The notes under the pieces: model-generated
Database searches by the model: none
What the model saw: only the letters and a program-made list of their open reading frames with translations
What the model was told of the DNA's origin: nothing
Made by a program: the position numbers and the translations under genes
Source: Bacteroidales bacterium
GTDB taxonomy: Bacteria > Bacteroidota > Bacteroidia > Bacteroidales > UBA932
Assembly: GCA_017616475.1 (NCBI GenBank)
Contig: JAFZYD010000027.1
Span: 1 to 33,138, forward strand
Length of the DNA: 33,138 bases
Direction: 5' to 3'
Part shown: in pieces, positions 16,258 to 22,571 of the stretch
Layout: every line of letters begins with the position of its first letter
How positions within the stretch are numbered: the stretch's first letter is position 1

Positions 16258-17463
16258 ATGAGAAGACTCTGCATATTGATTGTGGCTCTGCTGTGTGCGG
16301 CGGGCCTTTTCGCCAAGGACGGCGACAGAATTCTGGCGATGGGATATCTTGGCTTTCGCGACGATGCCGCCACTAAAGACAATTACCTCAAGTTGGCGGA
16401 GGCGGGGCTGGATTTGGTCACTTTGGAGATGGACCAGTCGGGCGCTGGGCATCAGCTGGATCTTGCCGCGGAGGCGGGCGTCAAGATTCTGGCGGTGCTG
16501 GCTCCGTATACAGATCATCACAATATTGACTATGTGGATTTTGCCTCCGTGGATTCTTTGGTGCTTGGGTTCAAGGACCATCCGGCCCTTTTCGGGTGGC
16601 ATATTTGTGACGAGCCCAATCTAAACCGAATCCCGGATTTGAAGTATATAAAGGAGCACATAGAGGCGCTTGACCCGGCGCATCCGGTGTATATCAATTT
16701 GGACCCGCTGGGTTCTATGCGCGCCCTGGGTACCGATTTTTATGCCGATTACGTGGAGCGATATGCAGCCGAGTGCAACTTGCAGTTGCTTTCATATGAT
16801 TGCTACCCGGCTATGGCTTACGGGCTGCTGAATTGGTGGTATATGTGCAACGAGGCGGTGCTGGCTACCTGCCTCGCCCACAACATCCCGTTCTGGGCGT
16901 TCGCAGCTACGTGTTGGATAGACCGCGAGAGCCCACATAATATGCACGAGAAGCCGTCCCTGGAGAATGTCCGGCTGCAGATTAATACCAACCTGGCTTA
17001 CGGGGCGCAGGTGATGCAATATTTCACAATACGCGATTTTGGCGGCACTTCTTGGGCGCCTATAATGGGCGACGGCCGCTGGACCGATGCCTACGATGTG
17101 CTCAAGGCGGCCAATCTGGAGATGAAGTGCCGGCAGGATATCTTTGCCGGCTGCAATGTCGTCAAGACGCGCTTTACAGGTCCGACGCCGTTCGCCTGCA
17201 GGCCGCTGGTAGCCGCCGATTTGCCTGAGGCCATCGCATCCCTCGAGAGCGACCGTACAGCGCTCGTATCGTTCATAGAGAATGGTGACGCCCGCTACGT
17301 GGCCATTGTCAACTCCACGCACAAGAGTAAAACAGCCGTGCTCGCCTCCTTCACGGCTCCCGTCTCCATCATAAGCCGCACAGGCGCTGTCTCCGAATGC
17401 CCCGCCGGCAAAAACGCCCTCGTCATAGACGAAGGCGATATGCTGGTGATCCGCTACAAATAG
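16258..17463 (+). CDS. Secreted minimal glycosidase-like TIM-barrel protein (paralogue 6 of 6)
   Basis: A 401-residue protein starting at ATG 16258; an open frame runs further upstream but overlaps the M15 peptidase gene and has no signal peptide. The signal peptide ends GLFA|KD. It has no Ig-like module and no coiled coil: the TIM barrel starts at once (ILAMGYLGFRDD). It has FGWHICDEPN (Glu119), LLSYDCYPAM (Asp181), PFWAFAATCWIDRES and YGAQVMQYFTIRDFGGTS, then a C-terminal beta-sandwich ending EGDMLVIRYK. It is closest in the barrel to paralogue 2 (CWID, KPS-EN-RLQ, YFTI--FGGT). It is the smallest form of the family and so defines the core. It ends the operon. Clan GH-A-like by fold and by the acidic residue at strand 4; activity is unproven. 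Confidence 0.75.
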   Translation: MRRLCILIVALLCAAGLFAKDGDRILAMGYLGFRDDAATKDNYLKLAEAGLDLVTLEMDQSGAGHQLDLAAEAGVKILAVLAPYTDHHNIDYVDFASVDSLVLGFKDHPALFGWHICDEPNLNRIPDLKYIKEHIEALDPAHPVYINLDPLGSMRALGTDFYADYVERYAAECNLQLLSYDCYPAMAYGLLNWWYMCNEAVLATCLAHNIPFWAFAATCWIDRESPHNMHEKPSLENVRLQINTNLAYGAQVMQYFTIRDFGGTSWAPIMGDGRWTDAYDVLKAANLEMKCRQDIFAGCNVVKTRFTGPTPFACRPLVAADLPEAIASLESDRTALVSFIENGDARYVAIVNSTHKSKTAVLASFTAPVSIISRTGAVSECPAGKNALVIDEGDMLVIRYK

Positions 17464-17748
17464 TACCCAAGGCGCCACTTCGCTTCGGCGGCAGCTTGCT
17501 TGCTGCGGAGCTTCTCTCGCGCCTGATGGCGCTCGCTACGTCCCTCCCACAATCTGCTACGTCATCGCTGCGCGATAACTAGCAGCTTGCGGGCCCCTCC
17601 CGCTATATGACTCCGCGGGTGGAGACATCCGCCGCAAGCAATTGCCGCACTCCGCATACGCGGCGCTTAGACGGCAAACAAAAGCGAAGTCCCTCGTAGC
17701 ATTGCAGTCGTGGAGCGTTTGCCGGCTTGGAGCGGCGCAGTGAATAGC
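17464..17748. other. Intergenic region with several hairpins, between convergent transcription units
   Basis: No gene is visible. It holds GCAGC/GCTGC arms (17491-17495, 17502-17506), GCGCC-TGAT-GGCGC (17519-17532), GCTTGCGG/CCGCAAGC arms (near 17584 and 17632) and CGGCAAAC/GTTTGCCG (17672-17679, 17717-17724). It lies between the end of the plus-strand operon and the end of the minus-strand operon, so it probably acts as a two-way termination zone. No U-tract terminator is evident. Confidence 0.45.
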
Positions 17749-18423
17749 TTATAATCCTCTATAGAAGCGGGTGGTTTTGCCGTCGAAGTCCATACGGGCC
17801 ATATCGACTTTTTCGCCGTTATGGTCTATCAGCATAGTGGCGGAGCCGTAGCAGTAGTCCCAGGTGTAGGTGCGTGACTGCTCGTCCTGGTAGGTCAGGG
17901 TTGGGGTGGAGTGGAAGATGCAGGAGTAGCCTTCGCGCTCGGTGCGGCTGCCGCTGAAGGTCACCTTCCAGTTGTAGTGGCCGTGGCCGAGGTCCTCAAG
18001 CATTTCGGCAGTCAGGGCGCACACGGTGGTGTATTTCTCCTCACCTTCGTTGTCGTAGTAGGTATACGGGCCTTCGCGGTAGAGTTCCCACACGCCGCCG
18101 CCCTTGCAGGTGATGCTGAGCCCGTCCACCTTTTTCTTGGCGCTCACGGTCCAGGTGTTGCCGGGGGTGCGGATGCTTTTGCCGCCGGTTTCGTATGAAG
18201 ACTTGCCTGCGCTGGTCTTGTAATATTCGTATTCGTCGTAAGAAAGGGCCGATTCAAGGGAAAGGAGATAGTCCGGCACCAGGTTGGTGGCCAGTATGGC
18301 GAGATAGTTCTCTGCAATGGAGTAGCTGCGCTCTTCGCTGCCGCTGTATTCGTCTATATATCTGTCGGCCTTCGAGCAAGATGCGAGGGCCAGCACAAGT
18401 ATAATCAGGTATAACTTTTTCAT
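17749..18423 (-). CDS. Lipoprotein of unknown function
   Basis: A 224-residue protein on the minus strand. The signal peptide ends LALAS|C16, followed by SKADRYIDEYSGSEERSYS, an acidic stretch like that of exported lipoproteins. The mature part is mostly beta-prone and rich in Tyr, Thr and Glu (for example YTYYDNEGEEKYTTVC, TRTYTWDYCYGS-like segments near the C-terminus), with six or so Cys-containing positions apart from the anchor. No family could be recognised. It follows the small outer-membrane protein gene by four bases and probably shares its transcript, which suggests a joint role at the outer membrane. The gene uses common Bacteroidetes codons and shows no sign of decay. Confidence 0.7.
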   Translation of the reverse strand: MKKLYLIILVLALASCSKADRYIDEYSGSEERSYSIAENYLAILATNLVPDYLLSLESALSYDEYEYYKTSAGKSSYETGGKSIRTPGNTWTVSAKKKVDGLSITCKGGGVWELYREGPYTYYDNEGEEKYTTVCALTAEMLEDLGHGHYNWKVTFSGSRTEREGYSCIFHSTPTLTYQDEQSRTYTWDYCYGSATMLIDHNGEKVDMARMDFDGKTTRFYRGL

Positions 18424-18427
18424 AGTG

Positions 18428-19012
18428 CTAGAATGTAAAGCCGATGCCGAAACGGGCGCCGAACGAAGTGTTTCCGTAAATTAATTCTGCAAATATCGGG
18501 ATTATGACATCCTGCCGGATGCCCAGCAGGACCGCCTCGTAGGCAAGTCCCGGCTTGAGAGACTGACGCTTGTCGTTCAAGAAGGTGGCGGACAGTTTGC
18601 CGCCGACGCCTAGCCCCGAATAGAACTGCCAGTCGCCCTGGTTTTTGTAATAATACCTTGCCTGGGCAAGCAGATAGAAATTGTGCTGGTCTCGGTTGTC
18701 AGAAAAAGCTCTGTCGACAGGCTCGTACAACCGGTCGCCGGTCGCTGCCCACGCCCCCATAACGCCTATGTTGATACGGTTGGTTACGAACTGTTGGTAC
18801 TGGACGCCCAGCGCCGGGGTGAAATAATCCTTGACGAACCGCGGCTCATAGCCGGAATAAAGGTCCCAGGAATAAATGTCATTAGTATAATCGGAGAGAT
18901 ACCGTTCGGCCGGGACGCCAAGCGTGAAAACTATCTCCCGCCGGTTTTGTGCATTCGCCGCCTGCGGCAATAGCGAAGCGAGCACAAAGAGAAGAATGAA
19001 GAGTTTTTTCAT
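18428..19012 (-). CDS. Small outer-membrane beta-barrel protein
   Basis: A 194-residue protein on the minus strand. The signal peptide ends QAANA|Q22, again leaving an N-terminal Gln. The mature part of about 173 residues has alternating aromatic and hydrophobic strands (YLLAQARYYYKN, WQFYSGLGVGGKLSATF, GLAYEAVLLGIRQDV, IFAELIYGNTSFGARFGIGF) and ends in Phe, all typical of eight-stranded outer-membrane barrels such as the PF13568/OmpW-like group. No enzymatic motif is seen. The gene is first of a two-gene unit with the lipoprotein at 17749, and a promoter-like -7 element lies about 40 bases upstream. The role is unknown; a structural or small-solute pore role is inferred. Confidence 0.75.
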   Translation of the reverse strand: MKKLFILLFVLASLLPQAANAQNRREIVFTLGVPAERYLSDYTNDIYSWDLYSGYEPRFVKDYFTPALGVQYQQFVTNRINIGVMGAWAATGDRLYEPVDRAFSDNRDQHNFYLLAQARYYYKNQGDWQFYSGLGVGGKLSATFLNDKRQSLKPGLAYEAVLLGIRQDVIIPIFAELIYGNTSFGARFGIGFTF

Positions 19013-19051
19013 CGTATAATTTGCGGTTTCTTACTAAATGCGTAAGGCGCG

Positions 19052-19059
19052 CAAATCTA
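19052..19059 (-). promoter_or_regulatory. Bacteroidetes -7 promoter element (TAGATTTG) for the beta-barrel/lipoprotein pair
   Basis: TAGATTTG on the minus strand fits TAnnTTTG and lies about 40 bases upstream of the ATG at 19012. Its TAG overlaps the stop codon of the nitroreductase gene, so the two units are packed end to start. No -33 TTG is seen at 19-21 bases. Confidence 0.5.
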
Positions 19060-19689
19060 ACGTATAATCAGGTCGTCGGCTTGGAGTTTGGGCACGAAAT
19101 GGGCGCCGTCGCGGCGGTAATAATTGAGGTCTGAGCCCTCGCGCACGGGGATTATGAATATCTTTTCCGCTGGTTTTCCTATTGCTATTATGGCGATGGG
19201 GTCTGTGGGCAGGCCGAGCGCCTGGCGCACCGCCGCGGCGCGGAAGTTCAATATAAAAATGCCGCCCAGGCCCATATCGACGGCCTTGAGCAGGATGCTC
19301 TGGGCGGCGATGCCCAGGTCTATGTCGATAATCTTGTTCTCCGGCTCGGTGGCGCAGACCACTATGAAGGCCTGCGGCTCAGTGCCCGGGTGGGGCAGAT
19401 GCTCATCGGGCAGCGCTGCGCCCAGAGTGATGTGCGGCAGCACCTGGCCGGCCTCGTCCTTGGTAACAAGGCGGTAGCGCAGCCGCTGGCGATTCATTCC
19501 GCTGGCCGCGAAGGTCGTGGCCGCCACCAGCTGCTTGAGCTCGTCCCCGGTAACTACCCGGCTTTGATCGTATCCCCGGTAGCTCCGGTTCTTTTTGAGC
19601 AGGCTGTCCAGGCTATGCCCGGTGCGCCTCACCACCGGCCGCCTCTCCGTCAGCTCCTGCTGTCGCCTTTCAAGATAATTATCTGCCAT
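19057..19689 (-). CDS. Nitroreductase family FMN-dependent oxidoreductase
   Basis: A 210-residue cytoplasmic protein on the minus strand. It shows the nitroreductase pattern: LKKNRSYRGYDQSRVV (about 33-48, the flavin phosphate-binding Arg region), TFAASGMNRQRLRYRLVTK (about 59-77), the middle segment IDLGIAAQSILLKAVDMGLG (about 123-142) and a C-terminal AIIAIGKPAEK. The length is usual for the family. Members reduce nitro compounds, quinones or enones with NAD(P)H; the substrate here cannot be told. It is not in an operon with the downstream outer-membrane genes, which have their own promoter-like element. Its own -7 element forms half of the palindrome at 19705-19723. Confidence 0.85.
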   Translation of the reverse strand: MADNYLERRQQELTERRPVVRRTGHSLDSLLKKNRSYRGYDQSRVVTGDELKQLVAATTFAASGMNRQRLRYRLVTKDEAGQVLPHITLGAALPDEHLPHPGTEPQAFIVVCATEPENKIIDIDLGIAAQSILLKAVDMGLGGIFILNFRAAAVRQALGLPTDPIAIIAIGKPAEKIFIIPVREGSDLNYYRRDGAHFVPKLQADDLIIR

Positions 19690-19704
19690 AGAGGAATCTT
19701 TTTA

Positions 19705-19723
19705 CAAAGATAACGTATCTTTG
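19705..19723. promoter_or_regulatory. Palindromic divergent promoter: two back-to-back TATCTTTG elements
   Basis: CAAAGATA-ACG-TATCTTTG is an 8-base perfect inverted repeat with a 3-base spacer. Each arm is a full match to the TAnnTTTG -7 consensus: the left arm read on the minus strand faces the nitroreductase (ATG at 19689), and the right arm faces the MATE gene (ATG at 19730). The elements are so close that two polymerases could hardly bind at once. The MATE start lies only six bases past the element, implying a leaderless or nearly leaderless transcript. Confidence 0.6.
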
Positions 19724-19729
19724 GTGTCG

Positions 19730-21076
19730 ATGAAACTCAATCGGGAGATATTGCGGCTGGCGGTGCCCAGCATTTTGGCGGGTATTACCGTCCCTTTGGT
19801 GGGGATGGTGGATTTGGCAGTGGTGGGGCATCTGGACGGTGAGGGGGGCTTCGCTGCCGCCACGGCCCTGGGCGGAATCGCCATCGGCACAACCATTTTC
19901 GATTTGGTTTATTGGTGCTTCGGGTTTCTGCGGGCGGGCACCGGAGGCGTCACGGCGCAGGCCTTCGGGCGGGGCGACACTTACGGACAGGCGCAGGCGC
20001 TGGCCCGTTCGCTGGGGATAGCCCTGGCGGCCGGTCTGGCACTGGTGGCGCTGCAGTGGGTCATCGTCACAGTCGCCTTTTTCTTTATCAAATGTTCGCC
20101 GGAGGTGGAGCAACTGGCCAAACAGTATTTTTACATCCGCATTTGGGCGGCGCCCGCAACCATAAGTTTGTTCGCCTTGAGAGGGTGGTTCATCGGGATG
20201 CAGAACAGTGTTCATTCTATGGCTACCGACCTGATAGTCAATGTAGTAAATATAGTTTTCAGCGTGTTGCTTGGCTTCGGGATATGGTTTTTCCCGCGGA
20301 TGGGGTTCAGCGGCGTGGCTGCCGGCACGGTAATCGCGCAGTGGACGGGGCTCGTTTTTGCTCTGGCGGTGGTGGCGCTGCGTTACCGCAAAGTCTTTGC
20401 CGGGTTTGACGCCCGCGGCACCATCAAGGGCGGCCTGCGGCAGTTCTTCGCTATGAACGCCGACCTGTTCGTGCGCTCGCTCGGACTCATAGCCGTGTAT
20501 GTAGGCTTCACCGTAATCAGCGCCCGCTACGGCGACCTGATGCTGGCCACCAGCGCCATAATTATGAAGCTGCTGATGTTCTTCTCTTACTTCATAGACG
20601 GGTTCGCCTACGCCGGCGAAGCACTCACCGGGCGGTTCATTGGCGAACGCTCGGATGACGGGCTGCGCAGCACCGTACGCGGAGTTTTCCGCTGGAGCTG
20701 GGCTTTGGCGGTGCTCTTCATTGGCATCTACTGGCTGCTCGGCACCCCCATCTTCCATTTGATGACTTCGGACGACGCGGTGGTGGCCGCCGGCGCCCGG
20801 TTCGCCCCGTGGCTGCTGGCAATGCCGCTAATCGGCTGCCCGGCGTTCATATGGGACGGCATCTTTATAGGGGCCACGGCATCGCGGCAACTACGCAACT
20901 CCACCGTGCTGTGCGCAATCGGCTTCTTTGCAGCCTGGCTCATAGGGACAACCGCTGCCGGGCCGTCGGTGAGCAACGAAACGGCCATCCACATACTTAT
21001 GGGGGCATATTTCGTGCACCTTGCCATCCGGGCTCTGTACCTCACAATCAAGTATAAAAATACCATCAAGATATGA
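19730..21076 (+). CDS. MATE family efflux transporter (DinF-like)
   Basis: A 448-residue inner-membrane protein. The N-terminus MKLNREILRLAVPSILAG, then VPLVGMVDLAVVGHL, is characteristic of the DinF-type MATE clade; about twelve membrane segments can be read, in two similar halves (first ending near KVFAGFD, second from FAMNADLFVRSLGLIAV). The start is placed at ATG 19730, because the in-frame TTG at 19721 lies in the promoter element. MATE proteins export cationic drugs or metabolites using H+ or Na+ gradients; the substrate here is unknown. Its stop overlaps the next start by four bases (ATGA), so the two are probably translated together. Confidence 0.88.
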   Translation: MKLNREILRLAVPSILAGITVPLVGMVDLAVVGHLDGEGGFAAATALGGIAIGTTIFDLVYWCFGFLRAGTGGVTAQAFGRGDTYGQAQALARSLGIALAAGLALVALQWVIVTVAFFFIKCSPEVEQLAKQYFYIRIWAAPATISLFALRGWFIGMQNSVHSMATDLIVNVVNIVFSVLLGFGIWFFPRMGFSGVAAGTVIAQWTGLVFALAVVALRYRKVFAGFDARGTIKGGLRQFFAMNADLFVRSLGLIAVYVGFTVISARYGDLMLATSAIIMKLLMFFSYFIDGFAYAGEALTGRFIGERSDDGLRSTVRGVFRWSWALAVLFIGIYWLLGTPIFHLMTSDDAVVAAGARFAPWLLAMPLIGCPAFIWDGIFIGATASRQLRNSTVLCAIGFFAAWLIGTTAAGPSVSNETAIHILMGAYFVHLAIRALYLTIKYKNTIKI

Positions 21077-22263
21077 ACATAATTGTTTTTGCTTCGGCGC
21101 TGCACGACATCGGCAGCGTGATTGGGCGGCGCGATGAGGCGCTGCGGGCGTTTGCCGGGGAAGAGATACGGCTTATTGGCTGCGACTCCGATTTGACCGG
21201 GGTGGAAAACCCCGTCTGCTTCATAGCCACCGGCGGCACGGAGGAGCTCTTCGCCCGCGTCTGGGAGAAGCTGCCGCGCCCGGTGGTGCTGCTTTCCGAC
21301 GGCTACCACAACAGCTTTGCGGCGGCCTTCGAGATTGCGTCGTTCCTGGAACAGCGGGGCGTGGAGCACAGGCTCATTAATTTGCCGCTGGCAGATGATG
21401 GCGGGCGCCGGGGCGGGGAGGGCGATGCCGAAGGCGATGGCGGCGCCCCCGCAGGCGACACTACGCTGCCGAGCCCATACAACCCTGCGGTGCTGGAGAC
21501 CCTCGCCGCGCAGCGAATAGGCCTTATAGGCGGCGCATCGTCGTGGCTTATATCTTCCGGTATAGACCGGGAGGCTGTGTCGTGCACCTACGGGGCAAAG
21601 TTCATAGATATCCCAATACGCGAACTGGAAGAGGAATACCGTGCTACTGTGGCTGAACCCTTGCAAGACACCGCGCAGACTTATAGCCGGGAGGCTCTAT
21701 CCGACGCAGAGCGGATGTACCGTGCCCTCAAGGCGATATGCGGCAGGTACGGCCTTACCGCCCTCACCATTAAATGCTTCGACCTGTTGGAGAGCTGCCG
21801 TACAACCTCCTGCCTGGCCCTGGCCCGCCTGAGCGACGAAGGGATAATTTCCGGCTGCGAAGGGGACATTCCGTCGCTCTGGACACTTATCGTGGCCAAG
21901 GCCCTCACCGGCCGCCCCGCCTTTATGGCGAACCCGTCTTCCAGTAACCGGGCCGCCGGCACCGTCGATTTCGCCCACTGCACCATCCCGCTCTCGATGT
22001 GCAAGAGCTACACCCTGCCCAGCCACTTCGAGTCGGGCATCGGTATTGGCATCGCCGGCATTCTCCCTGAATGTCCCTGCAGTATAATGAAGATAGGCGG
22101 GCCGCGCCTGGACAAAGTCTACCAAGCAAAGGGAACCATCGTGTGCAACACCCGCATCCCTGAGCGCTGCCGCACGCAAATCCGCTTCCAATTCCCCTCC
22201 CGGGCCGAATTTGCCCGCTTTATGGCCAACCGCCTGGGGAACCATATAGTGCTCTATCGATAA
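21073..22263 (+). CDS. L-fucose/L-arabinose isomerase-like protein
   Basis: A 396-residue cytoplasmic protein. The C-terminal two thirds resemble the FucI/AraA fold: LTIKCFDLLESCRTTSCLAL (about 234-253), ISGCEGDIPSLW (about 258-269), FMANPSSSNRAAGTVDFAHC (about 284-303), SHFESGIGIGIAG (about 317-329) and a C-terminal NRLGNHIVLYR. The Glu, Asp and His residues in CEGD, VDFAHC and SHFES are plausible metal or substrate ligands. At residues 108-132 there is a Gly/Ala/Asp/Glu-rich low-complexity insert (GGRRGGEGDAEGDGGAPAGD) that looks like a loop expansion. It is coupled to the MATE gene. An isomerase on a sugar or sugar-like compound is inferred; the exact substrate is unknown, and it may not be a classical isomerase. 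Confidence 0.65.
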   Translation: MNIIVFASALHDIGSVIGRRDEALRAFAGEEIRLIGCDSDLTGVENPVCFIATGGTEELFARVWEKLPRPVVLLSDGYHNSFAAAFEIASFLEQRGVEHRLINLPLADDGGRRGGEGDAEGDGGAPAGDTTLPSPYNPAVLETLAAQRIGLIGGASSWLISSGIDREAVSCTYGAKFIDIPIRELEEEYRATVAEPLQDTAQTYSREALSDAERMYRALKAICGRYGLTALTIKCFDLLESCRTTSCLALARLSDEGIISGCEGDIPSLWTLIVAKALTGRPAFMANPSSSNRAAGTVDFAHCTIPLSMCKSYTLPSHFESGIGIGIAGILPECPCSIMKIGGPRLDKVYQAKGTIVCNTRIPERCRTQIRFQFPSRAEFARFMANRLGNHIVLYR

Positions 22264-22458
22264 ATCTCCCGTAACCGACACGGATAGCTCCGTCCTGCGC
22301 CTTTTCAGGCAATCGCAAGCGGACGGTGCGGGGCGGCAGGGTATTCTGAGGGCGGTCGGTCCGCTTGCGAGGCCGATTTCGGGCTCCCAAGCGGAGCCAC
22401 CAGCCACGCAGGCACCTACAAGGCCTATCCCTCCGCTTGCGATTGCCGGGAAAAGTTA
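22264..22458. other. Intergenic region with a 16-base inverted repeat upstream of the thiamin receptor promoter
   Basis: No gene is visible. GGCAATCGCAAGCGGA at 22308-22323 is the exact reverse complement of 22432-22447. A third partial copy, TCCGCTTGCGA, lies at 22360-22370, and AAGCGGA recurs near 22389. A small hairpin ACGGA-TAGC-TCCGT (22280-22293) follows the isomerase-like gene and may be its terminator. The right-hand arm contains the TTG of the promoter's -33 element. Confidence 0.6.
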
Positions 22459-22466
22459 TATATTTG
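22437..22466 (+). promoter_or_regulatory. Promoter: TTG (-33) and TATATTTG (-7), 19-base spacing
   Basis: TTG at 22437-22439 and TATATTTG at 22459-22466 are separated by 19 bases, the best two-part match to the Bacteroidetes promoter in this window. Transcription should start near 22472, just where the TPP riboswitch begins. Confidence 0.7.
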
Positions 22467-22473
22467 CCGCAAC

Positions 22474-22567
22474 AAATGGGGTGCGTCGTGCAGCCGGCAG
22501 CAAGCCAGGGCGCGAAGCTGAGATTAAACCCACAGAACTTGATCGGGTTAGGACCCGCGTAAAGGAA
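22474..22567 (+). promoter_or_regulatory. TPP (thiamin pyrophosphate) riboswitch, THI element
   Basis: The sequence contains the conserved THI-box blocks in order: GGGGTGC (22478-22484), GCTGAGA (22518-22524), ACCC (22528-22531), GAACTTGATC (22535-22544), a GGGT-TAGG-ACCC hairpin (22545-22556), then GCGTAAAGGAA (22557-22567). The family consensus reads GCTGAGA ... ACCTGATC-tgg ... GCGTAGGGA, so the deviations are small (CTTGATC, GCGTAAAGGA). The element stops four bases before the ATG at 22572, so binding of TPP could block translation of the receptor directly; a transcriptional effect is also possible. Confidence 0.88.
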
Positions 22568-22571
22568 CATT

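Larger units (their letters stand above)
653..17463 (+). other. Putative operon of twelve consecutive genes, nearly all encoding exported proteins
   Basis: From 653 to 17463 all genes lie on the plus strand, with gaps between -8 and +14 bases, and the only good promoter-like element is at 612-619. Members in order: two large DUF4988-type lipoproteins, four glycosidase-like lipoproteins, a short DUF4988 lipoprotein, a glutaminyl-peptide cyclotransferase lipoprotein, a secreted glycosidase-like protein, a FISUMP-type protein, an M15-type peptidase and a last secreted glycosidase-like protein. All twelve begin with a signal peptide; seven of the first eight plus the cyclotransferase have a clear lipobox. 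No SusC/SusD pair, regulator or sulfatase lies inside, unlike a classical polysaccharide utilization locus. Co-transcription is inferred from spacing. Confidence 0.7.

Noticed and set aside
653..17463. A classical SusCD polysaccharide utilization locus
   Set aside because: No SusC- or SusD-like gene, sensor or sulfatase is present in the run; the only TonB receptor in the window is under a TPP riboswitch.
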